Positions 1-11,313 are shown, numbered from the stretch's first letter. The stretch is DNA of 64,000 nucleotides from Ophioceras dolichostomum (GCA_003049485.1 PYST01000007.1:218242-282241); one strand, 5' to 3'. Notes: a model not told the origin generated them from the sequence alone. A program made the numbers and translations.

Positions 1-724
1 GGACGTGCCGTATAAATTTAGGTATACGGTGTATACGGTACGTCTAATGCACTATCCGGTTCGCCGCCGAAATATCGGTAAGGAGAGTTATTAAGTCCAT
101 ATAACCGTATATCAAACACAGTCTATCACATGCTCTGTTGATTAATCGGCCACTATTTTACCCTTACTGATGTGAGTATGTCGGGACAGCGGGACAGGAA
201 TGGGGGATGGGGGAGGCTATCTTGCAGCCCTACCTGCCTACCTACCTAGGTGCTTACCTACCTCGTACCTACCGGTACTAGGTAGCCAGTTCGAGATGTC
301 TCCAGTTTCTAGAAGTTTCGGACTGGAATTGTCAACCTTCTGACGAAAGGGTTGGAAGTTCTCAAACGCCGGCAAGAACCGAGAGCTACGAGCTCCACTT
401 GCCGATATTGGCCTCCAGGCAACAAGAGGATGATGAGGAGCACAGCCGCCAGCCCCACCCCTTAACCCCGCGTTGTTTAAAGGCCCAGAGGCCCCACCAC
501 AGCAGACATCATTCCTCTGGCGACAACCAGACCAGATTTCCAACGACAGCTTCCGCTTCTGCCAACGGATGAAACCGGGATTGCCCTTATTTTTCTGAGA
601 AAACCCACATGAAGCACCATTGGCAGTATATCTAGATCTATCAAACCCTACCTTCTCCGGTCTTTCTTGGCTCTCAGCTCTTCCTTCCTCTCCAGGATCA
701 CATTACAGTCGGGTGAACTCCAAA
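1..724. other. Intergenic region at the left edge
   Basis: No gene is supported here. Frames are short and show no family resemblance. A TACCTA/TAGG-rich simple repeat lies at about 234-290. The CT-rich stretch at about 655-700 probably belongs to the promoter or leader of the DDI1 gene that follows on the + strand. Confidence 0.6.
234..290. repeat. TACCTA/TAGGTA simple repeat
   Basis: Repeated CCTACCTA units with interspersed GGTA steps are visible. It is one copy of a dispersed low-complexity element that recurs in the intergenic DNA of this window (about 7.0, 7.8-7.9, 9.5, 9.9, 29.7, 30.2, 56.2 and 62.4 kb). Confidence 0.7.
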
Positions 725-2289
725 ATGTACGAAAGCACACATCTCTACCTGCAGAGCTTCATAGACCCCCAACCTCCGATCTGTATATTGTGCTAATGTT
801 GGAGAGAAAAGGCGTATAACCTTAAGCATAACAAATCCGGATGTCGAGGAGCAGGACCTGCTCTCTCTTGACATCTTTCCGGACATGACACTCGACACTC
901 TGCGGAGCTCCATCGAGGCCGAAATTCGAATCGCACCCACCTCCCAGCACCTTTACCACAACGGCGTTTTGATCACAGATGGCTCGAAGACCATGGAGCA
1001 GCTGCAGATCGGTGACGGCGAGATGCTGGCCCTCCACGTGCGGGACATGAGGAGCTCTATGGCTCCTGTCTCGGGCCGCGGTAACGGACGTGGTCAAACG
1101 GCAGCCGGCCGTGATCAACCCCAGGCGTCGTCGTCACGGCCAGGACAGGATCCGGAGCTCATCAGACTGCAAATACTAGGCGAGCCCGGGCTCCGCGACG
1201 AGATCGACAGGGCGCAGCCCGAGCTCGCGGCTGCCCTGGACGACCCGGAGAGATTCGCGCAGCTGATGGCGCTGAACAGCGACCGAGACAGGAGGGAGCG
1301 GCTGGAGCGCCAACGGCAAATACAGCAGCTGAATGCGGACCCTTTCGACATCGAGGCACAGTCCAGGATCGAGGAGATAATCCGGCAGGAGCGTGTCATA
1401 GAGAACTTACAGAACGCGATAGAACACAACCCGGAAGGTGAGCAATACTTCTGACGCTCAGACGAAATCAGACTCTGGCCAGGACCGGGCGGGAATCACA
1501 TGAGCAATGACCAAAAGAATCTAACGCGGCCTCCGTGGTGTAATAACAGTCTTCGGCCGAGTGCATCTTCTCTACGCGAACGTCGAGGTCAACGGACACA
1601 AGGTCAAAGCGCTGGTCGACTCGGGAGCCCAGACCACGATCATGTCCCCCGCCTGCGCCGAGGCGTGCGGCATCATGCGCCTGGTCGACAGGCGGTTCGC
1701 TGGCGTCGCCAGGGGCGTCGGCACCGCGCCCATCATCGGCCGGGTGCACACCGCGCCCATCAAGATCGGCGGCCTCTTCCTCCCGTGCAGCTTCACCGTG
1801 ATGGAGGGCAAGGCCGTCGACCTCCTGCTCGGCCTCGACATGCTCAAGCGGCACCAGGCCACCATCGACCTGGCCAGGGACAGGCTGATCATCCAGGGCG
1901 AGGAGATCGCGTTCCTGGGTGAGGCCGACATCCCAAGGGAGTCCGAGGAGGCCCTGGGAGGGGAGCCCACCATCAGCGGGCCCGGCGGCACGACCATCGG
2001 CCAGCGGTCCGGCGCCGTCACGGCCCCTGCCGCGGGACCTTCCGGGACGCAGGCATCTTCGGAGACGCCGCAGCAGGCTCCTGCGCAGCCTCCAGCCGCG
2101 GCTGCCGCCCCTGCTGCTGCTGGGCTGCCGACGTTGCCGGGCCCGCCCCCGCGACCGACCTTCCCTGCCGAGCACATTGAGCAGCTGATGGCACTGGGGT
2201 TCAGCCGAGAAGACGTAATCCGGGCCCTCACGGCCACTGGGGGAAACCTTGAATACGCCGCTAACCAGCTATTTTCGCAAGGGGGCTGA
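725..2289 (+). CDS. DDI1: DDI1: ubiquitin-like/retropepsin/UBA shuttle protease
   Basis: Proposed exons are 725-726, 812-1437 and 1550-2289 (455 aa). Seen: an N-terminal ubiquitin-like fold (spliced start MRITLSITNPD), a retroviral-type aspartyl protease with active-site motif DSGAQTTIM (Asp near residue 233), a Pro/Ala-rich linker, and a C-terminal UBA domain (EHIEQLMALGFSREDVIRAL). This is the full family architecture. Known for the family: Ddi1 carries ubiquitinated clients to the proteasome and cleaves heavily ubiquitinated substrates. Intron 1438-1549 is certain because joining it restores the conserved EVFGRVHLLYANV segment. The first Met of the open frame is at 885, but conserved UBL sequence continues upstream to 813, which has no in-frame ATG. 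Splicing 727-811 (branch-like CTAAT about 15 nt from the acceptor) joins AT to G and gives a start in CCAAAATG context. A simple annotation would start at 885 and lose 25 residues. Confidence 0.96.
727..811 (+). other. DDI1: Intron splitting the DDI1 start codon (AT^G)
   Basis: The donor is GTACGA, a CTAAT branch-like site lies at about 793-797, and the acceptor is AAAAG. The intron is 85 nt. Splicing fuses AT (725-726) with G (812) to form the initiator codon in phase with the conserved ubiquitin-like domain. The donor and acceptor are not perfect consensus, so this is inferred. Confidence 0.65.
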
Positions 2290-3166
2290 TGTGTTTTCCG
2301 AGTTTGGGTCTCTGCCCTCCACCTACCTGCACACACAAAAACGCCAACGGATTAAAAAAGCAAGCAGGGCTCTACACATAGAGGATGGCGTCTCGATTTG
2401 GCTCATGTCCCTTCCACTTCCTCATGAGGGGATGAGAATGAATATAACTTCAAATGGCATAGCGGTGTCCTATTTGCTTTTTCCGATTTGCTTTCCTTTT
2501 CTGCTCTCTTAAATGGGTTGTTTTGGCGTCAGTCCAGAGAGGGGTCAAACTCGCTCAACTTTTTCCTTCGGGACAGCAAACGACGGGGCACGGGGTGGGA
2601 TGGAACGGGATAGGATGGGTAGGGAATTCGGACGGAATGGTACGGGGAACGGGGACGGATTGGCATCAGTCCTCTCGATGCGAAGCTCTTCTCTCGCATC
2701 CAGTCCGGAAGGCGCTTGATCAGTTGACGGGGCAGGTGGGAAAGGAAGATATGGCTCGTTCCCACTCTTTTTCCCCCCTTCTTTTCTCTTCTTTCCTTCT
2801 CTTCCCTCCTCTCTTTCTCGCGAACTAATCGGTACTAGAGTACCTATCACCAGCACTGCGTCTTTGTTGCGGGAGTAATTATTGCATTGTGCTTTTGGCG
2901 AGTAGATAGAGCCAGGTTTCGTTGGCTATCGATCTGGAGCGAACTGAATTTAAGCTCAAGATGTGCTCAGGATATTTGACAATCCACTAGACTCTCCTCT
3001 CAGGAATTTCCTCGTGCAGTCTAATGATATGCTATTGGGGCTGCCTTATAATTCAACGCTCTTTTCGTGGCTAATTTCGGTAGTTACCATCTTCTGTTCA
3101 CATTGGTTGGGCTCGTGTGAACAGGGGATGCCCTGAATCTCCCATTTCTCACCACCATAGCCACAT
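2290..3166. other. Convergent intergenic region between DDI1 and RRP8
   Basis: This 0.9 kb holds the two 3' ends. Short frames here are composition-driven; a C/T-rich run (about 2760-2820) follows a region of repeated GGGAWNGG-like words at about 2590-2660. No gene or RNA is recognised. Confidence 0.55.
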
Positions 3167-4840
3167 CTACCTGATCTTGTAAACACAGGGCTTGAGGATC
3201 TTCGCCTCATCAACGCCATCAAGCTGATCGCCGGAGTCGATGAACCTTTTCTTCGACAGGGCCCCACCACCCAGGCCCCGATCCAACGGCATCTGCGGCT
3301 TGGGCTTCGGAGCACCCTTGCCCACGGTGGGGGTGGCCGCCTTCAGAAACCGCATCTTCACAAACATCCTATTGCTCAGGTCGACAGAGTCCGGAGCCGG
3401 CTCGCCGCCGTTGCCGTACAGCACGAAGCCGCGCCTCTTGAGCACCTCGACGAAGGCTGACACGTCCGTCTCCGAGCGGCGGTCCTCCGCGCCGTCCACC
3501 TCGATGGCCAGCGCCTCAGCTTGGTCTGGCTCGTCGCCGGCACCCCCAGACTTGCTGTCGGCGCCTTTCTTCCCTCCAGCTGATGCTGCAGCGCCGCCCT
3601 TGCGCCTGTTGCCCACGCTGTGCTCCACGACGCCGCCAGCAGAGCCGGCAGGGCCGCCGGCGGCCTTCTTCTGCCTCGGCGCAGCGAAGCGGCTCTTAAT
3701 CTCGGCGACCCACAGCTCGCCCTTCCAGTGCAGCACGCGGTAGGCCTCCTCGACGAAGGCGGGCCAGTTGGTGCCCATCAGGGCGAGGCAGAAGATGGCC
3801 ACGTCGACGGAGCCGTCGGCAAGGGGCAGCGACGCCATGTCCGCGGCGGTGACGTGCGGCGAGGGGCTTTGCAGGTCGAAGCTCAGCACCTCGAGCCGCA
3901 GCTTGCGGGACTGCGGGATGAGCTCCGCGCCCAGCCGGCCATCGCCGCAGCCTAGGTCTGCGATGCGGCAGGTGCCCTCCGTGCGAGGGAGCGGTTGCAG
4001 CTTGTTGTTGTCGTTGATGTTCTGCTGCTGCTGCTGACGGTTGTGGTGGCCACCGCGCCGGTCCTTTGCCGGCGGCGGAGGGCGGACGGCAGCGCGGGCG
4101 CGGATATCGGCGATGTACCCGTCGACGGGGTTCTCCGGCCACACGCCGACCTGCTGCCGGAACCCTTCGTGGTACTCGGCGAACATCTCGGGCGACTCGC
4201 CGAACAGGCTGAAGGCCTCGGCGGAGGGGCGCGTGTACAACGTCTCGTTCAGGTGCCGGAACCGGGCCGAGATCAGCTTGGAGCGCATGGAGGCCTGGAG
4301 CGGGGTGAGCTTTGGAGGTGCTGGTGCCGCTGCAGGAGGAGGAGGATGGGGTGGTGGCGCAGCTGCTGCTGGTGGCTTAGGCTGGTCCTCCTCATCTTTG
4401 CTTGGACCGGTTGAATCCCTCTTTTTCTTGCCTTTCCTCTTTTTGTCCTTCTTCGGCTTTTCTGGCTCCCTCTGCTTTAGCTCCTCTTGTGGAGCGTCAG
4501 GTGTCACTGCTGGCTTCTGTTTGCTCGCCTCTCCATGGCCGCTTCTCTTTGTCTTTTCCACCTTTGCGCGCTTTTTGTCCCTCTGACCGCCCGAGCCGTC
4601 ATTTTTATGGGCATCACCGTCCTCCCGGTGCTCTATGATACGCTCCCACAAATCGGCGACATTGTCCTGAGTAACGGCAGCTGGGGCCCTCGACCGCTTT
4701 CTCTTCTTTGACTTGGACTGTTGAGAAGGGAAAGCAGCGCTAGCGGCACCTGCACCAGTGCTCACACCGCTAGAAGCAGGACCTGCGGTCTCGGTTTTGA
4801 GCTTGTCCGCGGAAAGAGACCAGCCGGGGACCGCAAACAT
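3167..4840 (-). CDS. RRP8: RRP8: nucleolar 25S rRNA m1A methyltransferase
   Basis: A single exon encodes 557 aa. The start at 4840 is chosen because MFAVPGWSLSADKLKTE is the conserved fungal Rrp8 N-terminus; the frame stays open a further 61 codons upstream without conservation. The N-terminal half is Lys/Pro-rich and disordered, as expected for nucleolar localisation. The C-terminal half is a Rossmann methyltransferase: SAM-binding ADLGCGDGRLG near residue 290, followed by VLSFDLQSPSPHV, DVAIFCLALMGTNW and a conserved C-terminal KILKPCVYK. Family knowledge: yeast Rrp8 makes m1A in helix 25.1 of 25S rRNA during 60S assembly. Low-complexity insertions (Pro-rich about residues 160-175, Gln-rich before the SAM motif, Gly/Ala-rich between motifs) make it longer than yeast Rrp8. 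Confidence 0.96.
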   Translation of the reverse strand: MFAVPGWSLSADKLKTETAGPASSGVSTGAGAASAAFPSQQSKSKKRKRSRAPAAVTQDNVADLWERIIEHREDGDAHKNDGSGGQRDKKRAKVEKTKRSGHGEASKQKPAVTPDAPQEELKQREPEKPKKDKKRKGKKKRDSTGPSKDEEDQPKPPAAAAPPPHPPPPAAAPAPPKLTPLQASMRSKLISARFRHLNETLYTRPSAEAFSLFGESPEMFAEYHEGFRQQVGVWPENPVDGYIADIRARAAVRPPPPAKDRRGGHHNRQQQQQNINDNNKLQPLPRTEGTCRIADLGCGDGRLGAELIPQSRKLRLEVLSFDLQSPSPHVTAADMASLPLADGSVDVAIFCLALMGTNWPAFVEEAYRVLHWKGELWVAEIKSRFAAPRQKKAAGGPAGSAGGVVEHSVGNRRKGGAAASAGGKKGADSKSGGAGDEPDQAEALAIEVDGAEDRRSETDVSAFVEVLKRRGFVLYGNGGEPAPDSVDLSNRMFVKMRFLKAATPTVGKGAPKPKPQMPLDRGLGGGALSKKRFIDSGDQLDGVDEAKILKPCVYKIR

Positions 4841-5992
4841 CTTTGTTCTTGGATCTTCTCTTCTAATGAAAGTTTGAGACGGTAGGTGGCTCTGTGGGAT
4901 GTGATCAATGGTGATTGAATCCTTCAGTGAGTGAGAATATGGTGAAGTGGAAATTTTTACACTGGAGGGACGGCTTCTGATTGGCTGCTTTCCTCGCTGA
5001 TAGTGAGAACCTGCTCCACCCATTCAATCAGCATCTGCTCGCCAGCTCACCAGCTGAGGTTCAAAACCTGACAACTGATTGCTCACCATGCACAAGTCAG
5101 GAATCGATACCGACTTTGGCGAGTGGGAACGTATGGAAAGACGGGAGAAGTTGGAAGTGTTGGATTGAAGAGCAACTCACACGACCAGCGCGTGTCTTCG
5201 GAACTGAAACATTCTTCATGTGTGGCTGGGACAACTGGCTTGGTTGGGGTTGCCTTCAGACCTTTCGATCGCTCGGTAGGTAGGCATTAGGTCCTCAACA
5301 TTTCGGCTTCCTCGTGTCGTTCAAGTCGTCGCGGTTGACTTGGTTGTATTCCCACACCTCCCATCGCCACGGCAACTTCTCCTGGACGCCCCCGACGCCC
5401 GGACATTGTCGACCAGACTTGAAGATGCCGAAAAGTAATCTTGCCACAGTCATGAGCAAGAGTTCGGCCGCAGTCAGTCAACATCTCCTCCGTGCGGGTA
5501 GCTGACAGGTCTCTCAGGTCTCTCAGGAATACAGGCAATACCGCCAACATCAAGTGGAACATGGACGAAAAGCACGGCGGCTTTCAGCATTGAACGGGTC
5601 TGAACGGGTCTGTCGGGCTGTGTCTCCCACCGTGTCTCCCACCTCAAGACACTGCTTCCACCCTCCGACAGAATCCTCTAGCTAACGCCGGCCCAATTGG
5701 CCGTCACGCGGCCTCTGCGCGAATATCACTTGTCCCTTCCTCCTGCTTTGGATCATGCACTTTCCCGGAAAGTGTCGGCAGGTTGCAGGCCGGCGGCCTC
5801 TTGTTTTGTCGGATTGCAGCTAGCCGTCTACTTTCTGCCGGCCGATAACTTGATGCTGATATCCATGATTGCTTCCTGAAGCCCCTAGCCTCTCTCGTCG
5901 GACACGGTGCATACATACCACATGGGCTTCTCGCGAGCTAACGAAAAGTACAAAAACGACATGGGATGCTGATGTATAGGTACCTTGCTTTA
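4841..5992. other. Intergenic region upstream of RRP8
   Basis: It contains the RRP8 promoter (reading leftward) and the 3' side of the kinase pseudogene. Several short frames of under 105 codons occur on both strands with no recognisable family. No RNA gene was seen. Confidence 0.5.
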
Positions 5993-7181
5993 TTATTCCT
6001 CCGTCCACCACCGATGCTCCAGGACCTGCTCATCGACATCCTGGCGGCCGGTCAACCCTCGTCATTCCAGATATCATGTCGACAGCCAAGGGGCCAAGGC
6101 TCTCCCCCAGCTTTAGCAAAGGGTTATCCTCCGCTGCGAGCTGTCCCGTCCTCGATGCGGCCTTCAGAGCCCTGGACCAAACCTCGCTGTCGATTTGCTT
6201 TAGGAGCCCCTCAGTCACGGGCCTGAAATAGGCAAAATGTCTGGTCAGGATCTCCTGCTCTGGACTTATTCCTCTCTCCACCAGCTCCTGGTAGTTGTCT
6301 AGGAGCAAGAAGTCGCCCCCTCCGAGGGCGTATATGCACTGTAAAAGTCAGTGTCGGGGAGGAGTTTCCGCACAAGAAATGGAATTGTGTCGCCTACCAC
6401 AAGTCCAAAGGAAAAAACGTCGGTTGCCTTTGTTACGCCCCGCCCAGATTGGGCTTCAGGGCTCCACTACATCGCATTCCCCACGGCATGAGGGCCGTAG
6501 AGCGGCCTGCCACCCTCTAGCTTGAACGCAATGTCGAAGTCGCCGAGCGCCGCTTTGGTGACCGTCTTGTGGCCATCTCCGTCGCAGGCACAATTTACCA
6601 GGATGTTGTCGAGTTTTACATCTACAAAAGGCGACGGGCCGTCTTGTGATTAGGACAATGACCAGTTCTCAACTGCAGAGAGTGCATATGAAGGCTATTT
6701 GCTCACCGTTGTGGACCCAGTCTTTGGTATGGAGTTCTTGAAGCGCCTCCGCAACAACTCGCAGGACTTTGGCTCTTTCCGCAGGTGGGAAATCCGGGTC
6801 TTCTTTCATCAAAGCAAGGAGTGTGTTCCTGAAGTATGGATATACTAGGATGCGCTCGTCCTGGTTGGCATCCACGTGCACGCGCAGCCGACGAGAACCT
6901 GCAAACTCCAGTGCGAGGTGCTGGGACAGATCAAAGAAGGGCTGAGACACACGCTTAAATGCAAAAGACTCATTCCCACGCCGGAGGAGCATAGTCAGAA
7001 TCTTGCCACTGAGCTAACGACCTACCTATCTATCTACCCAGGTAGATAGGTAGGGTTGGGGACGTGGGGTTTGGACGTACCCGGCTTTGGATATACGAAG
7101 CTTGTTATCCTTTGGATCGCGCTGGAGAACCTCGCTTTGGACGTACTCGCGGCTTGATGTACCCACAACGGTGGATGCCAT
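5993..7181 (-). pseudogene. Decayed fungal protein-kinase-like gene
   Basis: Four exons can be traced: 7081-7181, 6707-7008, 6398-6621, and 6338 to about 5993. Joined, they follow an expanded fungal kinase-like family: FAFKRVSQPFFDLSQHLALE, LVYPYFRNTLLAL, ELHTKDWVHNDVKLDN (catalytic-loop Asp and Asn kept), ALGDFDIAFK (DFD in place of DFG), FSFGLVCIYALGGGD and a terminal HRWW. Two lesions are visible. An in-frame TAG at 6467-6469 falls where the family has Trp (GNAMWRSPE), and the next codon reads Trp instead of Arg. A one-base frameshift near 6040-6055 separates ISGMTRVDRPP from the conserved tail DVDEQVLEHRWW, which ends at TAA 5993-5995. All splice junctions still join in phase, so decay looks recent. 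Both codon changes fit C-to-T/G-to-A mutation. A sequencing error or a readthrough allele is the alternative. Confidence 0.8.
7019..7057. repeat. CCTA/TAGG imperfect hairpin in the pseudogene intron
   Basis: Two arms, CCTACCTATCTA(TCTA)CC and GGTAGATAGGTAGG, flank a two-base centre. It lies inside the first intron (7009-7080) of the kinase pseudogene. It belongs to the dispersed repeat class of this window. Confidence 0.7.
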
Positions 7182-7823
7182 TCTGAAGCTGCTACGGAAG
7201 CCCAGTCGACCGAGGCATGCGGGGTGGGCGATGCGATTGAAAAACATTTCTCGAAGAACAGATAACTTAAGCAAAGAAAGGAAGAGAAAAGGAAAAGCAA
7301 AGGAGCCTGGAAGGGGCAAGGAGCAAAGTGGAGCGCGGTCTTGCAACATCACGTTAATGCGTACCCATTGGCGCGTAATATCACGGGTTGACGAGATCTG
7401 AGAGTTAGCCATATTTATTACTGGCTTTTGGGCATCTCCTGGAGTTAAGCATCGCAGAACGTGTCCCGTTGCTCTTTGTCGGTATCGCCGAGATTCTCAC
7501 GGCTGGGGCGGCGCCGAGATAATATACTACCGTGGGATTGAAGCGCCAGTCCCCAATAGAAGTGATAGAGGGAGCGAAGCACAGGCAGCAGAGCAGAGGC
7601 GGCAGAGGCAGCAGGACTAGCCAACGACACTGCCTGGACGTGCAAATAATCCAGAAACCAGGCCTCTGGCTCAATTTTCACCTTGTGACGGCTGCCGAAT
7701 CCTCCTCCACCAGCTGTTGCGTAGAGCAAACAACACTGGCGGGGGTCGTCATGAATCTCGGTCGTTAGGGGAGGCGGGGACCGGTGCAGCTTGGCTGACT
7801 GGCTCGGTTCGGGACACCACGTA

Positions 7824-7945
7824 CTAGGTACCTAGGTACCTATGTAAACTTAAAACCTGGGGAAAATTTCGTGGCCGACCGACTACCACCTACCTTACCT
7901 CTCTGTACCTGCCTGTCTACAGGTACCTAGGTAGGTAGGTATATT
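7824..7945. repeat. TACCTA/TAGGTA repeat cluster
   Basis: Two blocks of GTACCTAGGTACCTA-like and CCTACCTTACC/GGTACCTAGGTAGGTAG sequence are separated by about 60 bases. The second block is partly self-complementary. Confidence 0.7.
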
Positions 7946-9332
7946 GCCTCCCCATCGCAAGGAGGCCGGGCCTCAACCTCAACACTCATTCGAAGTTCCT
8001 CGCTGACACTCTCACAGCTGCTGCACAGAACCAGCCGGTTGCAGAGGCATGGTGCGGTACCTCGGTAAGTGGGCAGTCTCGCCGGATGAAGGAATGGTCT
8101 CAGGCCAGCCGCCGAAATCTCCGTATTCCATGTCGGCGCAACCACGAGCCCGGTCTCATCAGCCCCCAGCTCACACATATGTTAAACCGACCAGAAATTA
8201 CTGATTGAGGCCACTTGACGAAATAGGCACTCGATAACCATGAAGACCCGGTGGCTAAGTCCGGCTATCCTCTACACTGACCACATGTTACACGCTGGAG
8301 TCTCGTTCTCGTTCTCCCTGCCCTGCGTGAGAGTTGCTAGTGGCAAGGGAATCAGGAAGGACCGAGGCAGGTTGGTATCGCTCTGACTTCGTCGGAGTGA
8401 GCTGTCCGTCGTGCTAGCTCTCGTGTGGCGTGGTAAGAAAGGAACGGGATTGGGATTGGTTCTCCCTTGCTGCCGTTTCTCTCATGAGATCAAGCCGACA
8501 TAGAATCGAACTGAGGGAACAAGTACACGGTGCGGACACGTTGAGAGCGGAGGAGGGCGCGGACCATCCCAAGGCTACGGTGGCTACCTACCTACATGTC
8601 CGCGGAACAGTGCTTTCTCGTCTGGCTGATCAACCTGGTCTTTCGGCCGACCGGCCAGCCATTATCGCCTCCGAATGAACGGGTGGGTTGTGGGCTGTGG
8701 CCTTTGGGAGAAACCTACATGCCAGAGCCCAGCCGGAAGCGGAGCGGACGTGCAGGATCTGTCCTGCTACAGTACTGTAGCCTTCCCACAACACTGAAGG
8801 AGGCGAGGGCAAAAGTGTGCGCGGCTGGACGAGTCATCGAACATTGAGCCCCTGACGGCCGTTTGATTGGGGCTCGTGGGACGAGGAAACACGAAGGCCG
8901 TTGTTGCCACTTCGTCGGTTCGGAAACCCGCCTGCAGCGACCAACAGTGTGGCCTTGAGCGACGCCAGACGACAACTGTCTCCTTCTCGCTCGCCATCGT
9001 CTCCGACGAAGACAGCCCGGGACCGGCGGAGGCCAAAGGATCAAGGTTCGGGGACGGGGGGAGGGGGTTGAAGAAAAAGCCTCGGCCTCCTCCAACTCGT
9101 CCGGACGAATACGCTGCTTGCCTCGCCTCGCGGTAGGGAGGTACCCACGCACAACCACGGAGCACGGGCACCTCGAGGGGCTTTCCCTTCGATTGACACC
9201 TCCCATGCAGCATGATCGTCCACCACTCCTGTTCCACGATCAGTCGCACAGAGTTTGCGTAGCACAGCTTCTCGTCTCACGAGGCTAGTGCAAAATCCAT
9301 GATTGGCCGGTGAGGGAAAACCCTGAGAAAGA

Positions 9333-9388
9333 GAGAGCGAGGAGAGCGAGGAGAGCGAGGAGAGCGAGGAGAGCGAGGAGAGCGAGGG
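9333..9388. repeat. 9-bp tandem repeat (GAGCGAGGA)n
   Basis: About six near-perfect GAGCGAGGA units are visible by eye. Both strands stay open, as expected for a unit whose length is a multiple of three. Confidence 0.9.
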
Positions 9389-9417
9389 CCAGAGAGAGGC
9401 GTGAGACCAAACGACAG

Positions 9418-9470
9418 CAGATGCCAGCGAAGTGCCAACAGATGCCAGCGAAGTGCCAACAGATGCCAGC
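9418..9470. repeat. 21-bp tandem repeat, about 2.5 units
   Basis: The unit is CAGATGCCAGCGAAGTGCC plus AA. Degenerate relatives (CAGACGCCAGCATATGCCA, CAGATGGCAGCAGATGCCAG) continue to about 9550 after an intervening TACCTAGGTACC element. Confidence 0.9.
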
Positions 9471-11267
9471 ATACCTAGGTACCTCGGTACCTACCACCAG
9501 ACGCCAGCATATGCCACAGGGTACAAGCAGATGGCAGCAGATGCCAGAACCGCTCCTCATTGCCCGTTCTCTGGCCGCGGCGCTCTTCCCAGAACCCCCC
9601 TACAGTAGGCGGGTACTAGTAGGTATCCCTAGTATATGAAGTACCGAGAACTTCTTTCTGCCTTCCGCCTGGTTCTCTTTCCCCACACACACTCCTTCCT
9701 CCGGTTTCCCATATTGGAATCCTAGCTCGCGGATGCCCGTCGCTACGCACGTATAGTGGTCGTGTGTGTCTCTGTGGTAGTGCCATATTAGCCTCCCTCA
9801 TTACTTTCCATTGCTCCCTACAATGCCTCAACTTCAAGGTACCAAACCCGTTCACCCCCTCGTTATTCCATGGTTGAAGGCGCGCCGCCACTGCGACCAG
9901 CAGTTGGCTACCTACCTAGGGTTCCAGCTTTCCGCCCGCTCTCTTAACTCATGAACCCATATACAGGACCAGCTGAGGTACCTACTTACCTAGGTACTCA
10001 GCTCTCAGCGCCGAGAGCCCAGCCAGCTGCCCAGCTCCGGCGCTTCTCAAAGGAGCCCGAGAATTTGCGAGCGGCCGAGGCTTGCGGCCGAGGCTTGTGG
10101 GAGCCGGCGGCTGGACTAGACTGGCTCACTTGCTGGACGGTGGAGTCCTGGCTCACACTCACCACTCACACTTACGGAATGCGCTCCTCAACTTCCTTCC
10201 GTTCACACTCACAATCAACAACGAGGTGGAGTCCCTAAAGCTTGCATCTCTCGTGCCGCATCTCACCCATTTAGGGGCTCTTGGCTCTCCCGCTTCCCCA
10301 CCTTTCCGCCTGGGATGTCCCACGCTCTCCCCGATTCCTGATCCCCGTCGATTCACACAATAACATGGGAGATTATGGCTTTCCCACCCTGCACGGGCCT
10401 GCAACTGGACCCAGCTCCGCTCTCCGCAACACCCGCACCAGCCCGAGTCCCGCAGTTACAGTCCTATCCTCCACTCCACGCTCGTTGGCATGCTGCACGC
10501 TGCTCAACTCCCGTCCCCTATCAGAGAACAGAGGCAGACTGTGGACAGATTGAGACTGAGGGGAGACGCACGGTATTTTCTGGTTCTCCCCGCGACTCGC
10601 CGTTGTCCATCGACCAACCATGGCCGTTCATTTTTGGGCCGCTCTTAGTTTGCTAGCTTAAGCCATCACTTTCTTCCTCTCAGTGGACGTTTTCTTCTCC
10701 ATCCAGTTTTTGGGTCTATGCGATGCGATCTTGGATCCGGCCTCCTTGCCCACATTTTCGCGCATTGTCGCTCGGCATCATCTTGACCAGATCTAAGTGG
10801 TGTTGCGATTGACATTCAGGAGGGATGATGAAAAGTTGATGTGGCCGGCCGAGGGGACGAGTCCAAGCAACTGTACCGACCACAAACCACCGCATTCGCC
10901 AGCTATCAGCAATAGCTTGCAACGGCTTCCTCCGGTCGTGTCTGTCGTCTTATATCAGGGCGTGCGCGGCAGGGTTCCCCCATCGGCATCCAACACCCAA
11001 CACAGCGCAACTCGGCGCAAGACAGATCACAACTCTACCCGACCCTTACTCAGAATATCGTGCGGCAACCAGGAAGACCTACCTAGCTTATACGGAGCTG
11101 CACCGTGATCATCCAAACCCTACCCGACCGAATATAAGGCAAGGGCGCCTGGAATTTTAGTTCCCCTGCCCGGTTACCAAGCACCAGTCCGACATCAAGG
11201 CGCATGCCTGCAGCAGCCGAACCTTCGATCGACCGCAACCTGGATCTGCTGGACGTGACGTGCCACA

Positions 11268-11313
11268 GAGCTGTCCACAGAGCTGTCCACAGAGCTGTCC
11301 ACGGAGCTGTCCT
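11268..11313. repeat. 12-bp tandem repeat (GAGCTGTCCACA)n
   Basis: About four units, the last with a G substitution. Intergenic. Confidence 0.9.
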
